A stretch of 64,000 nt of DNA from Tricholoma matsutake (lineage: Eukaryota; Basidiomycota; Agaricomycetes; Agaricales; Tricholomataceae), in contig AP026544.2 in NCBI GenBank assembly GCA_026075535.2, positions 6,200,001 to 6,264,000 on the forward strand, written 5' to 3'. Both the position numbers and the translations under genes were made by a program. The notes beneath the pieces are model-generated. The model made no database searches, was not told where the DNA came from, and saw only the letters and a list, made by a program, of their open reading frames with translations. This document shows positions 53,957-64,000 of the stretch, in pieces (positions within the stretch are counted from its first letter, which is position 1; every line of letters begins with the position of its first letter).

Positions 53957-56900
53957 ATGCCAGGTACCACTGAACTTTCCATTAGCTCTGTATTACTAGC
54001 CACTTTGAAGAATCAATCTATGCATTTAGATGTCAAAGTGCTAGGAGCAGACAGGAGGAAAGTCATCGAAACTGAAGCCCTACTCGACTCAGGAGCGGGA
54101 GGAGTATTCATGAGCCACGAATTTGCAGAGGAAAACGGACTCAGACTGTGCCCCCTGGAAAGAATCATCAAGGTGAAGAATGTGGATGGAACCCCAAACA
54201 AGAAAGGGGAAATCTCCCAATACGCCAGGGGACCGCTAACGATCAATGGGCAAACATTCCTGACAACCTTCCTGATCACGGGATTGGGAGGAGAATCGAT
54301 CATCTTGGGCCTGCCATGGCTCAGGAAGATTAACCCAGCAATCAACTGGAGAACCGGAACCTTCCAGTTCAGGGCGGAGGACGAGAGTCACCCGGAACTC
54401 TTACATGGGAAAGGAAGAACCCTCATCGGGAGGGTGCAAACTGAGAAACCCAACGAAGGGTGCCTATCATGGCGCCAGAAGGGAACCGAAAAGAAGGAGA
54501 ACCCCTTCGACATGACAAAAGAAGAACGACAGGCATGGTGCCAAAGAATAGTCGCCAGAGAAAAAGAAAAAATCGATCTCAAAATAAAGACGAGAGAAGA
54601 GCAACGGGCGCAATTCAAGAGGCTAGCCGCCAGGGAAAGAGAAAGACTCCTTTCCAAGACAAAGACACTGACGAAAGAAGAATGGCTTGAGCAATGCCGA
54701 AGAATTGTCGCCAAGGCAAAGATGATGGGAGGAGCCCTCCACACCGAACCAAGAAGAAACAGAATGCCCACCGAGACCAGAAGGGCGACAATAGAAGAAG
54801 TGAATGACGAAGAGATTGCAGTCACAACTCTTCAGGATGCAGAGCCCATTGGGCCACAGGACGAAGAAAGCACTGGGAAGGAAAACCCAACATCGGCAAA
54901 CCACAAACAGGCAACGGAACAGACAACTGGACAACTGGAGGAGACACCCATGCAAGGGATCGCAGACGATGAACTACTAATCGCCTACATCCAAGGAGAA
55001 CCCGTCATTGGCATTTTCGAACCAAGGAAAACCCCGCTGACAGAAGAGTATGACAAGCCAAGATACTCATACTCCCAATCAACGAAGAAGATCTCCCAAC
55101 TCATAAAGGCAAAAGGAACACTGCAATACGTCTATGGGCAGAATGTCTGGATTAGGGCAAAGACATCAGTCTCACAGCACCTGGTGCATCAAAAGGAAGG
55201 AGACCCGGAATGGAAGACCCTGGACAAACTACTCCCAGAGCAATACAAAGAGTACCAACGGATATTTGAGAAGGAAGCATCGGAAAGATTCCCAGAATCA
55301 AGATCCTGGGATCACGCGATAGACCTCAAATCAGACTTTGTGGCAAAAGATTGCAAGGTATACCCACTCTCACCAGCAGAACAGAGGAAACTCGATGAGT
55401 TCCTCGATGAAAGCCTGAAGAAAGGATACATTCGACCATCAAAATCGCCCATGGCATTGCCATTCTTCTTCATCGTGAAGAAGGACACAGATGCCCTAAG
55501 ACCATGCCAGGATTACAGGTACTTGAATAACGGCACGATCAAGAACACCTACCCACTACCACTGGTAGGAGACCTGTTGGACAGGCTAAGAGGGGCAAAA
55601 TGGTTCACAAAGTTAGACATCCGATGGGGATACCACAATGTCAGGATCAAAGACAGCGATCAGTGGAAGGCAGCCTTCAAGACAAACAGAGGGCTGTTTG
55701 AACCAACGGTGATGTTCTTCAGATTATGTAACTCACCAGCGACATTCCAGGCAATGATGAACAAGATTTTCTGCGACATGATCAGAGAAGGATGGCTCGT
55801 GATTTACATGGACGACATCCTGATATTCTCCAAGGACCAGAACAAACACCAGGAAAGGACAAGAAGGGTGCTGCAAAGACTGGCAGAAAACAACCTATAC
55901 CTGAAACCAGAGAAGTGCAAATTCGATGCCCACAAAGTGGAATTTTTGGGTCTGATCATCCGACCCAACAAGATTGCAATGGACAACACAAAGCTGGCAG
56001 GTATACAAGATTGGCCCACCCCAACAAACGTAAAAGCAGTTAGGTCCTTCCTAGGATTTGGGAACTTCTACAGGAAGTTCATCGGACATTTCACGGAGAC
56101 AAGCAGGCCGCTTAATGAACTAACAAAGAAGAACAAGACGTTTGACTGGACAACTGAATGCGAAAATGCCTTTCAGATGCTGAAAAGGAAATTCGCAGAA
56201 GCACTGGTACTGCTGATGCCAGACCTGACAAAACCATTCACAATTGAATCAGACGCCTCAAAACACGCAACAGGATGAGTGCTGAGACAAAGAGACACAA
56301 ATGGAGATTGGCACCCATGTGGATATATATCACATGCATTGACACCAACAGAACGAAACTACGAAATCTATGACAGGGAACTACTTGCGATAGTACAATC
56401 ACTAGAAACCTGGAGGCACTACCTGATGGGTTCAGAACACCTGGTAGTAATCCTCTCGGATCACAAGAACCTGACATACTTCCGAATGGCACAGAAACTA
56501 AACAGGAGACAGGCAAGATGGAGCTTATTCTTGTCAGAATTCGAATTACAGCTTGTTCACGTGCCCGGATCTCAAATGGTGCAAAGTGATGCTTTATCAC
56601 GAAGGGCTGACCACATACCGGAAGAAGACAACAACAATGAAGATATCACAATGTTACCTGAAATGGTATTCACGAAATTCATTGACACCGAAATACATGA
56701 CCTGCTTGCAGGGAGCATCATGAAAGACAACCTGGTGAAGAGCACGATTGAAGTGCTAAAGACCCAAGGATCACCGCCAATAAAGTCGGCGTTAGAAGAC
56801 TGGAAAATCGAGGATGGCCTTCTATTCTTCCAAAATCGATGCTATGTCCCTGACAATGGGGACATACAAAAGAAGCTGGTACAGAAATACCATGAAGGGG

Positions 56901-58123
56901 TAACCAGTGGACACCCAGGACAATGGCAGACAACTGAAATGGTTAGGAGGGACTACTGGTGGCCAGGAATGATGACATACATCAAGAACTATGTCGCTGG
57001 ATGCGCTACATGCCAGCAGATGAAGGTCAACACCCACCCGACGACACCGCCCCTACAACCAATCAAATCTGAAGCGACAAGGCCATTTGCGATGGTAATG
57101 ACCGATTTCATAACTGACCTACTGGAGTCCGACGGTTATGATGCGCTCATGGTCATGGTAGACCATGGGCTTACGAAGGGGGTAATTTTCATCCCTTGCA
57201 AGAAGACAATCGATGCACTGGGAGCAGCAACCCTCTATCTGGATTACGTCTACAAACGGTTTGGCCTTCCAGACAAAATTATATCAGACAGGGACCCCAG
57301 ATTCGCCTCGCAGCTATTCCAAGAGTTAGGAAGATTGCTTGGAATTAAGCTGGCAATGAGTACGGCATACCACCCCCAGACCGACGGAGAAACAGAACGG
57401 GTGAATCAAGAAGTAGAAGTCTACCTGCGGATCTTCTGCTCGAACAACCAAGAGAAATGGAAGCACTTCCTTCCAACAGCAGAGTTCACACACAACCAAA
57501 GGATGCACTCCACCCAGAAAAGCTCCCCGTTCTACCTGATGATGGGCTATGAACCAAAGGCGATCCCACTCCCATACCTGAAAACAAACATACCGGCCAT
57601 AGAGAAACGAATAGTTGTGCTGCAACGGGCCCAAGATGAAGCAAAAGCAACTCACGAGTTAGCCAGACAGCTGATGGCAGAAAGGACTACACGGCACTTC
57701 ACGCCATTCAAAGAGGGAGACAGGGTGTGGCTAGAAGCAAAGAACCTCAAAATGACACATGCGACAAAGAAACTCACACCCAAGAGAGAAGGACCATTCT
57801 CCATTGAGAAGGTTCTAAGCCCCCTTTCCTACTGACTGAAGCTACCGAACCAGTGGAAAATACACCCGGTATTCCATGCGGCACGCCTCACCCCATATAA
57901 AGAAACTGAGATGCATGGTCCAAACTTCCCAAAACCTCCGCCAGACCTAATAGAAGGTGAATCGGAGTACGAGGTGGAAGCGATCATTGGACATAAGAAG
58001 AAGGGCAGGACCACGCACTTCTTTGTGAAGTGGGTCAGATACCCGACCTCGGAAAACTCGTGGGAACCCAAGGGGAACCTGAAACACGCCAAGAAGATCC
58101 TGAATGCATATAAACAACAATGA
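53957..58123 (+). pseudogene. Ty3 element E Pol: protease, RT, RNase H, integrase, chromodomain
   Basis: One frame with only two stops (TGA at 56276-56278 and 57833-57835). Protease LLDSGAGG (codons 43-50), a long Lys/Arg/Glu-rich coiled spacer (about 175-260), RT with PCQDYRYLN, LDIRWGYHNVRI and Y-M-D-D (617-620), RNase H (YEIYDRELLAIV, RRQARWSLFLSEF), integrase with CATCQQMK zinc-finger end and the D, D and E residues in VMTDFITDL, ISDRDPRF and DGETERVNQE, then a chromodomain (FFVKWVRYPTSENSWEPKGNL) ending at 58121. All catalytic residues are present. The second stop replaces a position where Arg is usual (CGA to TGA); the first, in ATG-stop-VLRQ, has no clear single-transition origin. Confidence 0.92.
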
Positions 58124-58887
58124 CAGCTGTGAACCCCCAGGATCAGAACCCACACCCCAACATGGCAGAGCAGACACCCGTCATACCCCCCAAACGATGT
58201 TTTACCAAACAATTCCTATGAGACCCATCAAACATCGACACCCTCCGCACCCACCTCGCCCACGACCCAGCTAGATATCATCTCGCGAGAATATGCTTCT
58301 ACTATCAGAGCACAATCGACTGAATGAAGAGGAACCTAGAAGAAGCCATGAACGACGCTGACGACCTCGGTATCGAACAGGCTATCCAAGACATGGCCAA
58401 CGCACAGTCAGACAGAATGAGAGCGGTTGAAAGAAACCCTCATACCTCCACAGATCACCCCAGACATCGATGAAACTCTCCCTCGCCCTACAACGGGCAG
58501 AAAAACAAAAAGACAACACACACCACCTCTGGAAATGCCTCCCCTTCTATGAGCAACCAGATGAACACCTCCCTAACGATCATCGACCTCACAATGCCAG
58601 AACCCGAACCTCGATTGACCCAACCACCATGGTCCCCTCCCCACATGAGAAGCGCCAGATGCTTCATTTGCCACCAGATCAGACATTTCGGGCTCATCTG
58701 CCAGAAACACATCTGCAGGTACTGCAAACAACAAGGCCCCGGGCACTACAGCCCTGACTGCCCGGCAAGGCAACAGAAAGAACAGGAGGAAGAATGGAGA
58801 TGGCAGGACTTCCTCGAGGTGGGATATGACGACTTCAATGATGAAGCAATAGCGAATATGACTGGGGAACCCTATGGGGAAATGTAG
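58120..58887 (+). pseudogene. Third ORF of element E, zinc-knuckle protein with three TGA stops
   Basis: The ATG at 58120 overlaps the pol stop as ATGA. The frame runs 255 codons to 58885 with TGA at 58219, 58321 and 58471, each explainable as CGA to TGA. The N-terminal two thirds are polar (PHPNMAEQTPVIPPKRC; EEAMNDADDLGIEQAIQDM). The C-terminal part has CFICHQIRHFGLIC and CRYCKQQGPGHYSPDC, two adjoining Cys/His clusters. Its location between integrase and 3' LTR is that of env or accessory genes, but no signal peptide or membrane segment is seen, so a nucleic-acid-binding accessory protein is more likely. Confidence 0.7.
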
Positions 58888-58947
58888 GAGGGCGGGGAGA
58901 ATGGTTCAAAGTCAAAGTCGGTAACTTCGAAGATAGATGGGAGGTGA

Positions 58948-59583
58948 TGTTATGATTTATCTACAGCAACCCACAAGTACGGGCACTTCATTTTTCCTTG
59001 ACTCGACTCATTCCGAGAGACGCCTCAATGCTCGACTCCCACTGATCGACACGCTGTTCCGCAACCTCCTTGACATTGGATCCTTGACATCGGGTCCGTG
59101 ACATCGGACACCTCACACTTGACAGGAGGCTCATCTTCTATTGTCTTTCTACATGCTGCGCCGCAGCATTCCGTGACATCGGACGACTCATGCTAGACAT
59201 AAGGCTTATTGTTCTTCCTATATTTACTTGACAAGGATCTCTCTTTCCGATTGGACGATAGGTAGTTCCAGAACCATATATAAGTTGTAGTCATACTCTG
59301 TGTAAAGCTCAGCTTGACCTAATTCAAACCAACGGTCCTAGACTCAATCCGAACACTCGACAACTAAGGAAGCCCCTTAGTTGTGATATACTCGAATTTG
59401 ACAGTCAGAAAGCCTCTGACTGTGATACATGAACCGACGGTGTACTCAGAAAGCCTCTGAGTACGAATGACCGTGATCGCTTGAGGAAGTACCCAAGCGT
59501 AGGCTAAGAGCCCGAACTGGTAGGAAAGCCTCCTACTTGAACCAGATGAAGAACAGGTCGAGTAAGGACCTATAGTCTTAACA
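58948..59583 (+). repeat. 3' LTR of Ty3 element E (636 bases)
   Basis: Same ends as the 5' LTR; the purine-rich tract agatagatgggaggtga precedes it. GGGTG follows at 59584-59588. Confidence 0.92.
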
Positions 59584-59835
59584 GGGTGGGTGGTGTGCTG
59601 TCGTCTCCTATCCCTGCACCTAGGTGTCATTCCACCCACTCTCCACCCCACGAGCAGTTGCTCGTGAGGCTGGGGGCAGGTGGTACGTTGTTGTCGTCTC
59701 CTTTCCCTGCGTCTGGGCATCATTCCACCCACATTCCACCGCACAAGCAGTTGCTCATGAGGCTGGGGGTGGGTGGCTTGTCATCGTTCATTGCCATTGT
59801 TCCCCGTTTGGGTTTCTGTATTTTTCCTTTTTTGG

Positions 59836-59852
59836 GGGGGGGGGGGGGGGTT
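59836..59852 (+). repeat. Poly-G tract
   Basis: A run of about 17 G lies in the right part of element C. Its exact length may be unreliable. Confidence 0.7.
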
Positions 59853-60067
59853 TGGGTGCATCAGTGCGACATGGCGCGATTATGGAGGTTGGTGGGTGCT
59901 TACTAGGCAGGTATCCCCCTTCTGGGGTCTCCTGGCATCCCTGGGCACCCTCCTAGCCCATGTCGACAGCCTCACATCCCGTTTGAATGGGGAGGAGGGG
60001 ATCGGGTGGGCATGTGTGTGGGTTGCGCGTTTTTTGTTGTGGCAGGTCATGCCCAGTAGCATACAAC

Positions 60068-60129
60068 CTAAAAGGCAATAAAATACAATTAGCTGATTGA
60101 TAAAACAAAAAACAAAAAAAAACACTTAC
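60068..60129 (-). other. Mini-intron of element C (62 bases, GT-AG)
   Basis: The minus strand starts GTAAGTG, contains AGCTAATTG as a weak branch word and ends TGCCTTTTAG. A 'gggcccattg...caatgggtcc'-like imperfect hairpin lies upstream. Confidence 0.55.
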
Positions 60130-60401
60130 TAGGGGCCCATTGTGTCAGCTTGGCTCATTGGGTCCTGTTGCATCGGCTCAGCTAGTTTGCTGTTTGTTGC
60201 TGATGGTGCAAGAGGCGTCGGAGGCAGGGGCTGACTGGGCGGTGGTGGTGGTAGAGGGAGGTGGGAGGCAGTGGCGTTGAGAGTGATGGTGGTGATCAAC
60301 ATCAACAATGATTGTTGACACGTCTTGAACTTGCACATGAGTCATGTGATTTAAATATGGTTAGATAATGCAATTGTTTGCACTTACTGATAACGGCTCT
60401 G

Positions 60402-60459
60402 TGGTGTAGTGGTTAATTGTGCTATTTATGCTTGGTGACAAGGCTTGGGGTTCGATTCT
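60402..60459 (+). other. tRNA-like module, right end of element C
   Basis: A-box TGGTGTAGTGG (60402-60412) followed by TTA, and B-box GGTTCGATTCT (60449-60459), facing the right terminus. Closest to the right module of element B. Confidence 0.6.
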
Positions 60460-60814
60460 ACTTTAATACATAATTTTTCTGTAGTCAGCTAAGCCTCTGT
60501 TGTGCATCCATGGACTCAACTCGGACTTGACTCGGACATGTATCTGTCCGAGTCTGTCTGAGTCCAAGTAAATTGATGTTGCTCGGACAAAGTCCATGCG
60601 CACCCCAAGTAAAAGTCCAAAAATAGCTCGGACTCCACAAAAGTCCATGCAGACTCTCTAGGAGTCTGAGCAATATACAGGACATTTGAGCCAAATGAGT
60701 GGGTCCAGTCTGAGCTAGTCTGTGCGGAGTCCGAGCTAGTCCATGCAGAGTCCACCAAATTCTGTGCAGACTGGCTCGGAATATGTGGGGCACAGTAAAG
60801 ACCTCACACACAGT

Positions 60815-62563
60815 GGGGATTGCAGCTCTCTTGCCCATCATATTTAGGCTAGGATTTTGCTCTTCGAGTCAGGAGGTGCTATGCGCCTTTGCCCACACAG
60901 CTTATATTAGTCTGCAGTAACATAATGGTACACACCAATGAAATATGCATTCTAATGGATATTGGATTCCACCTATGGAACACTAAGTGAACACTCAAAG
61001 ACTTATAGCCTCTCCATTCCCTCATTAATCCACTTTTGGGGTCCAATGAGGACCTCTGATTGTGCTACCCTAGTCTGACTTGAGTTATGCAGCAGAGGTC
61101 AGCATAAACATGGGCTCCAAGGGTAAGGAGGGTGGAGACATTCCAAGTCTCCTAGGCTCTAGCTATGCCCCAGACAACATAGTTGTAGTGATGATGCTTA
61201 TGTACATGTGACTCTGCTACTGACTACCTAGTCACATGACTACTGGAGTAGGTGTGCCCACACACACTACTCCATCTGCCCACATCCAAAAAAGGCAACA
61301 TCCTCATCACCACAGAAAAGGAAAAAAAGGCAAAACAATAAATAACAATAATATAGACAAGTGAACTCTATGGTTGATTATAAGAATAAAGTAAAGCAAA
61401 CTCAACATGGTGTCCATCCTAAAGCTCAAAGTGCATGACTCAAATCAACAAGACAAGGGTCACTACCCCAGTGTAATGATGCTACTTATTTACTCTTATT
61501 TACTACTCAGATTGCATCCTCAGACAGATATGGACGACACACACACACTTTTCCTTTATTACCATCATCATCTTGATACACACCAATAGAGATCCCACAT
61601 TTATAAAACACCTCTTTTGCCTGTTTATGCTTAGTCTGACTCTAGTGAAGCACTGCACGTGCTTACACTTTTTTTAAACTTTGCTCAACAAGGTTTGCTG
61701 TTCTGCCAACGTTCTCCAAAACCTTTGCTGTCTTGCCATTGCCTTACTAAGGCTTGTTGTTTACAGGTCAAAAGACCTAGTTGTTCAAGCTGCCTGTCAC
61801 ATGCAAGCAAGCGCTGATGATACTCAACCTGGGAAAACCACCAAAACAGCTGATGAGGCAATCAATGATATTTGCAATGAGTCAGAGGAAGGGTGCGAGT
61901 TGTTCTGAATGTTCATGGTCCAACCAATAGGAAGATAACTAGTTGGTACTAGTCGTGAAGGTAGTGCTATGAGAGATAGAGGTGTTCAGTGTGGTCCGAT
62001 CGAGTATCAATCAATATCGAGGACAATCGATGAGATCGACAATGAACGATGTTTATCATCAATGGTTGAAGTGTGTATTCTGAGGACCTTTCGAAAGGTT
62101 GAAAGTATACAAAGGCTATAGTCGATGGCTAGAACATGTTGAAATGGTTGCTAGTGCTAATGACAAGAGGATTGAAGGAAGATTGAGGACGCGGTGATCG
62201 CAGAGGTTTCTTGTTGATCAAGAAAGCTCATAGAGACTTAGATTGTTTTAGAAAGTTGATTGGATGCTTAGAACTGTATACAAGACGATAGGTGAAGATG
62301 ATTTCTTGTTTTTCTCAAGTAGATACTACAGAGTTTTATATGTTTTAAAAGAAACTTCCTAAAAAGGTATAAGAAACATGTGTAGAACATGAGGCAAAAG
62401 ATATGAGTTAAGGCACAAGGCCAAAAAGGAGACTGGAACCCAAAGAAGAAAGAGATGTATCATATGATGAAGGACTAATAAAGGGAAAGAACTAAAAAGA
62501 GACTGTCCTTTGTGTATAAACTGCGCTAAGTCTCGCAATAATCCATCCAGTGGGTTCTGTATG
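60815..62563. other. Gene-free stretch
   Basis: No gene recognised. From about 61985 to 62200 the sequence is rich in 'atcgatgagatcgac'-like words similar to the LTR that follows. A 75-codon frame at 61681-61908 has no recognised family. Confidence 0.45.
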
Positions 62564-63001
62564 TGATAGGGACTTGAAACGAGGCTGACCTATGATCAGC
62601 AGGTTTGAGCACGAGTTGGAATATGTCCTAGCACATGGTCTTCCACCATTTTTAGATAATGAAGGCAGCACCCGATGTCGCTCATAGTCTCTCGATATTG
62701 ATCAATAATGCTCGACAATGGTCGATGATGTTCAATCGCGGTTGCGGCTGTTTGAAGTTGATTGGGGATGTTCGATGGTCATTTAGAGGGATCTTAGGGG
62801 CTTTTGGGGTAGTCCTAAGGTTGTGCGATGTGGGCTCTTGGTATGATCAATGTCGCTGGTGATGTTTTGACACAGTCGATATGATATTGCGATTGATAGA
62901 CTGTGTCGTGCTGTGTCTGGGACATTGTAGGAGTTAGCCGATGTGATTAGAATATGGTTGAAATGGTGAATCAGCCCTTGAGCCGAGGAGACAACCTATC
63001 A
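62564..63001 (+). repeat. LTR of a further Ty3 element (438 bases)
   Basis: Ends TGATAGGGACTTG and GACAACCTATCA give the inverted TGATAGG/CCTATCA expected for an LTR. The last 145 bases recur at 23516-23668. Gag coding sequence follows within 100 bases, so this is a 5' LTR. The partner LTR would lie beyond the window. Confidence 0.75.
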
Positions 63002-63098
63002 GCGCTCGCCAGTCCCAACACCCAACAGGGCCCACTGTCACCTTTGCTGCCCTCACTGACATGAACTGAAGGACTGTCACAGTCCCCACCTGCTGTCA

Positions 63099-64000
63099 AT
63101 GTCAACAAAAAGTTCTGAAGAAGACTGGAATAGTCCTAGCATGCCTACAAATGTGCATACATCCACTTTGCCATTTGCTGATTCCACTTCTGGCTATTCT
63201 GGATCTTCCAGCAACAATTCCAGCTCTGACAACTCCTTGTCTTCTTCCAATGACTCACTGCACATACTGAATAAGATGGCTGCAATGGGATCTGCTGAAT
63301 GCATGCACACAGAACCAAGATGTATTCCACTGCTTACAGCTGGTGTGGTGATGCTGATGGTTATGCATCAGTGGGAGATGGCTTGCATTGATTTCTTTAG
63401 GGCCAACAAGAAATAACAAAAGACAAACATGTTGCTGCTGTTTTGCCTGGACTGAAAAACATGAGGGCTCATGATTGGGTCGCTATGCACAGGGATCGAC
63501 TTTCTGAGGTGAAATTCACAGATTTCATCAAAGAGCTGCAAAGAGAATTCCTGCCTGACAGCTGGGATGATGAGCTACATGCGAAGATATGCAACTCTCG
63601 ACTCAAATCATCGGATTCATTTCCCATCTGGGTGAACGGCATTCACCATCTGAACATTGTCCTCCAAAACATGGAGTACTATTTCTCAGACATAGCGCTG
63701 CATCTCCAGCTTGACAGTCTCTTAGATGCCAATCTATGTAACCACTGCAAGAATCGTAACATAAAGGATGTCATCAATAAAATTACAAAGGACACTCCAG
63801 AAGAGATGGATGAGGCACGGCTTACTTGCTGGATTGCTGAGGTACGGAAACTATGCTTGCTGAAAAGGCAGGCCCTTGCTAATCCTTCATGGAACTCAAA
63901 CACTGTTAGCGGCCTCAAGGTATGAGGTTCTGCCACTGCTTCTATGCAAGCTTCGTCTACATCTTCTTTGTGTAAACCTCCTCGATTGACCAAGAATGAA
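63099..64000 (+). pseudogene. Ty3 Gag, running off the window
   Basis: A Ser/Asn-rich N-terminus (63099-63416) shifts frame near 63410 into ITKDKHVAAVLPGLKN, then reads the retrotransposon-gag core: DWVAMHRDRLSEVKFTDFIKELQREFLPDSWDDELHAKICNSRL, WVNGIHHLNIVL and LHLQLDSLLDANL, plus ARLTCWIAEVRKL. A TGA at about 63923 follows GLKV and fits CGA to TGA. The pol region is outside the window. Confidence 0.8.

Larger units (their letters stand above)
51366..60806 (-). mobile_element. hAT-like element C with a Ty3 element nested inside
   Basis: Left terminus AGTAATTTACAGTGCCCC, right terminus GGGGCACAGTAAAGACCTCA. Flanks CACACAGC (51358-51365) and CACACAGT (60807-60814) match at seven of eight bases. 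Without the nested element E (7,422 bases plus one GGGTG) it measures about 2.0 kb. It contains a tRNA-like module at each end facing outwards, GC hairpins near 51734-51760, GAGCAGTTGCTC-type repeats on both sides of E, and one hairpin/mini-intron module (60068-60129). Confidence 0.75.

Noticed and set aside
56279..56400. Programmed stop readthrough at 56276 in element E
   Set aside because: A single TGA inside RNase H, with several other decay stops downstream, is better explained as a mutation.
9621..60459. Functional tRNA genes at the A/B-box modules
   Set aside because: Box sequences fit, but I cannot build acceptor and anticodon stems for any of the seven modules.
61681..61908. 75-codon frame as a small gene
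   Set aside because: No recognised family, splice sites or neighbours that support it.

Overview
The window looks like a transposon-dense intergenic region of an agaricomycete (mushroom-forming basidiomycete) genome. Reasons: a NACHT P-loop NTPase of the mushroom-expanded type; short GT-AG introns of about 45-80 bases with CTAAC/CTAAT branch sites; Ty3 chromovirus, Ty1/copia and DIRS-like (RT + RNase H + tyrosine recombinase) retroelements; a Helitron; hAT- and CACTA-like DNA elements. No rRNA, functional tRNA, CRISPR or bacterial-type feature was seen. The only plausible host gene is the NACHT gene near 26.6-28.2 kb. Assignment to a species is not possible from the sequence alone.

Layout. 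0-2.1 kb: tandem repeats. 2.1-11.7 kb: one broken Helitron Rep gene cut by three younger DNA transposons, each leaving an exact target duplication: a 2.66-kb fold-back CACTA-like element, a 509-base MITE, and a 2.2-kb hAT-like element (A). 11.7-16.3 kb (minus strand): 3' half of one Ty3 element (gypsy3) containing the LTR and 3' half of another (gypsy2), ending in a chimeric gag-like/RNase H ORF. 16.7-20.6 kb (minus): decayed DIRS element with a MITE in its RNase H. 20.6-23.7 kb: LTR fragments and a pol-less LTR element. 23.7-25.4 kb: hAT-like element D with a MITE inside. 26.6-28.2 kb: NACHT gene. 28.6-35.2 kb: TIR element holding a full-length copia. 35.2-41.3 kb: helicase fragment, a second type of hAT element, MITE copy 3 and a SANT-like fragment. 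41.3-46.0 kb (plus): the matching 5' halves of gypsy3 and gypsy2. 46.0-51.3 kb: second DIRS element split by hAT-like element B. 51.4-60.8 kb: hAT-like element C holding a near-complete 7.4-kb Ty3 chromovirus (E) with an extra third ORF. 62.6-64 kb: LTR and gag of another Ty3 element running off the window.

Most unusual points. (1) The hAT-like elements A, B, C and D carry tRNA-like A/B-box modules near their termini, facing outwards, plus one to three copies of an internal module made of a hairpin followed by a GT-AG mini-intron and exons rich in GAGCA/TGCTC palindromes; the module also occurs in a hAT element with unrelated termini. I know of no described family with this build. (2) The CACTA-like fold-back element is a nearly perfect 1.2-kb-arm palindrome placed exactly between two codons. 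(3) The two halves of gypsy2 lie about 29 kb apart in opposite orientation, yet their outer LTR edges carry the same 5-base target duplication and the flanks join in frame, which indicates an inversion. (4) Many of the stop codons are TGA where arginine CGA would be expected, and both tyrosine recombinases have lost key arginines, fitting CpG decay of methylated repeats.
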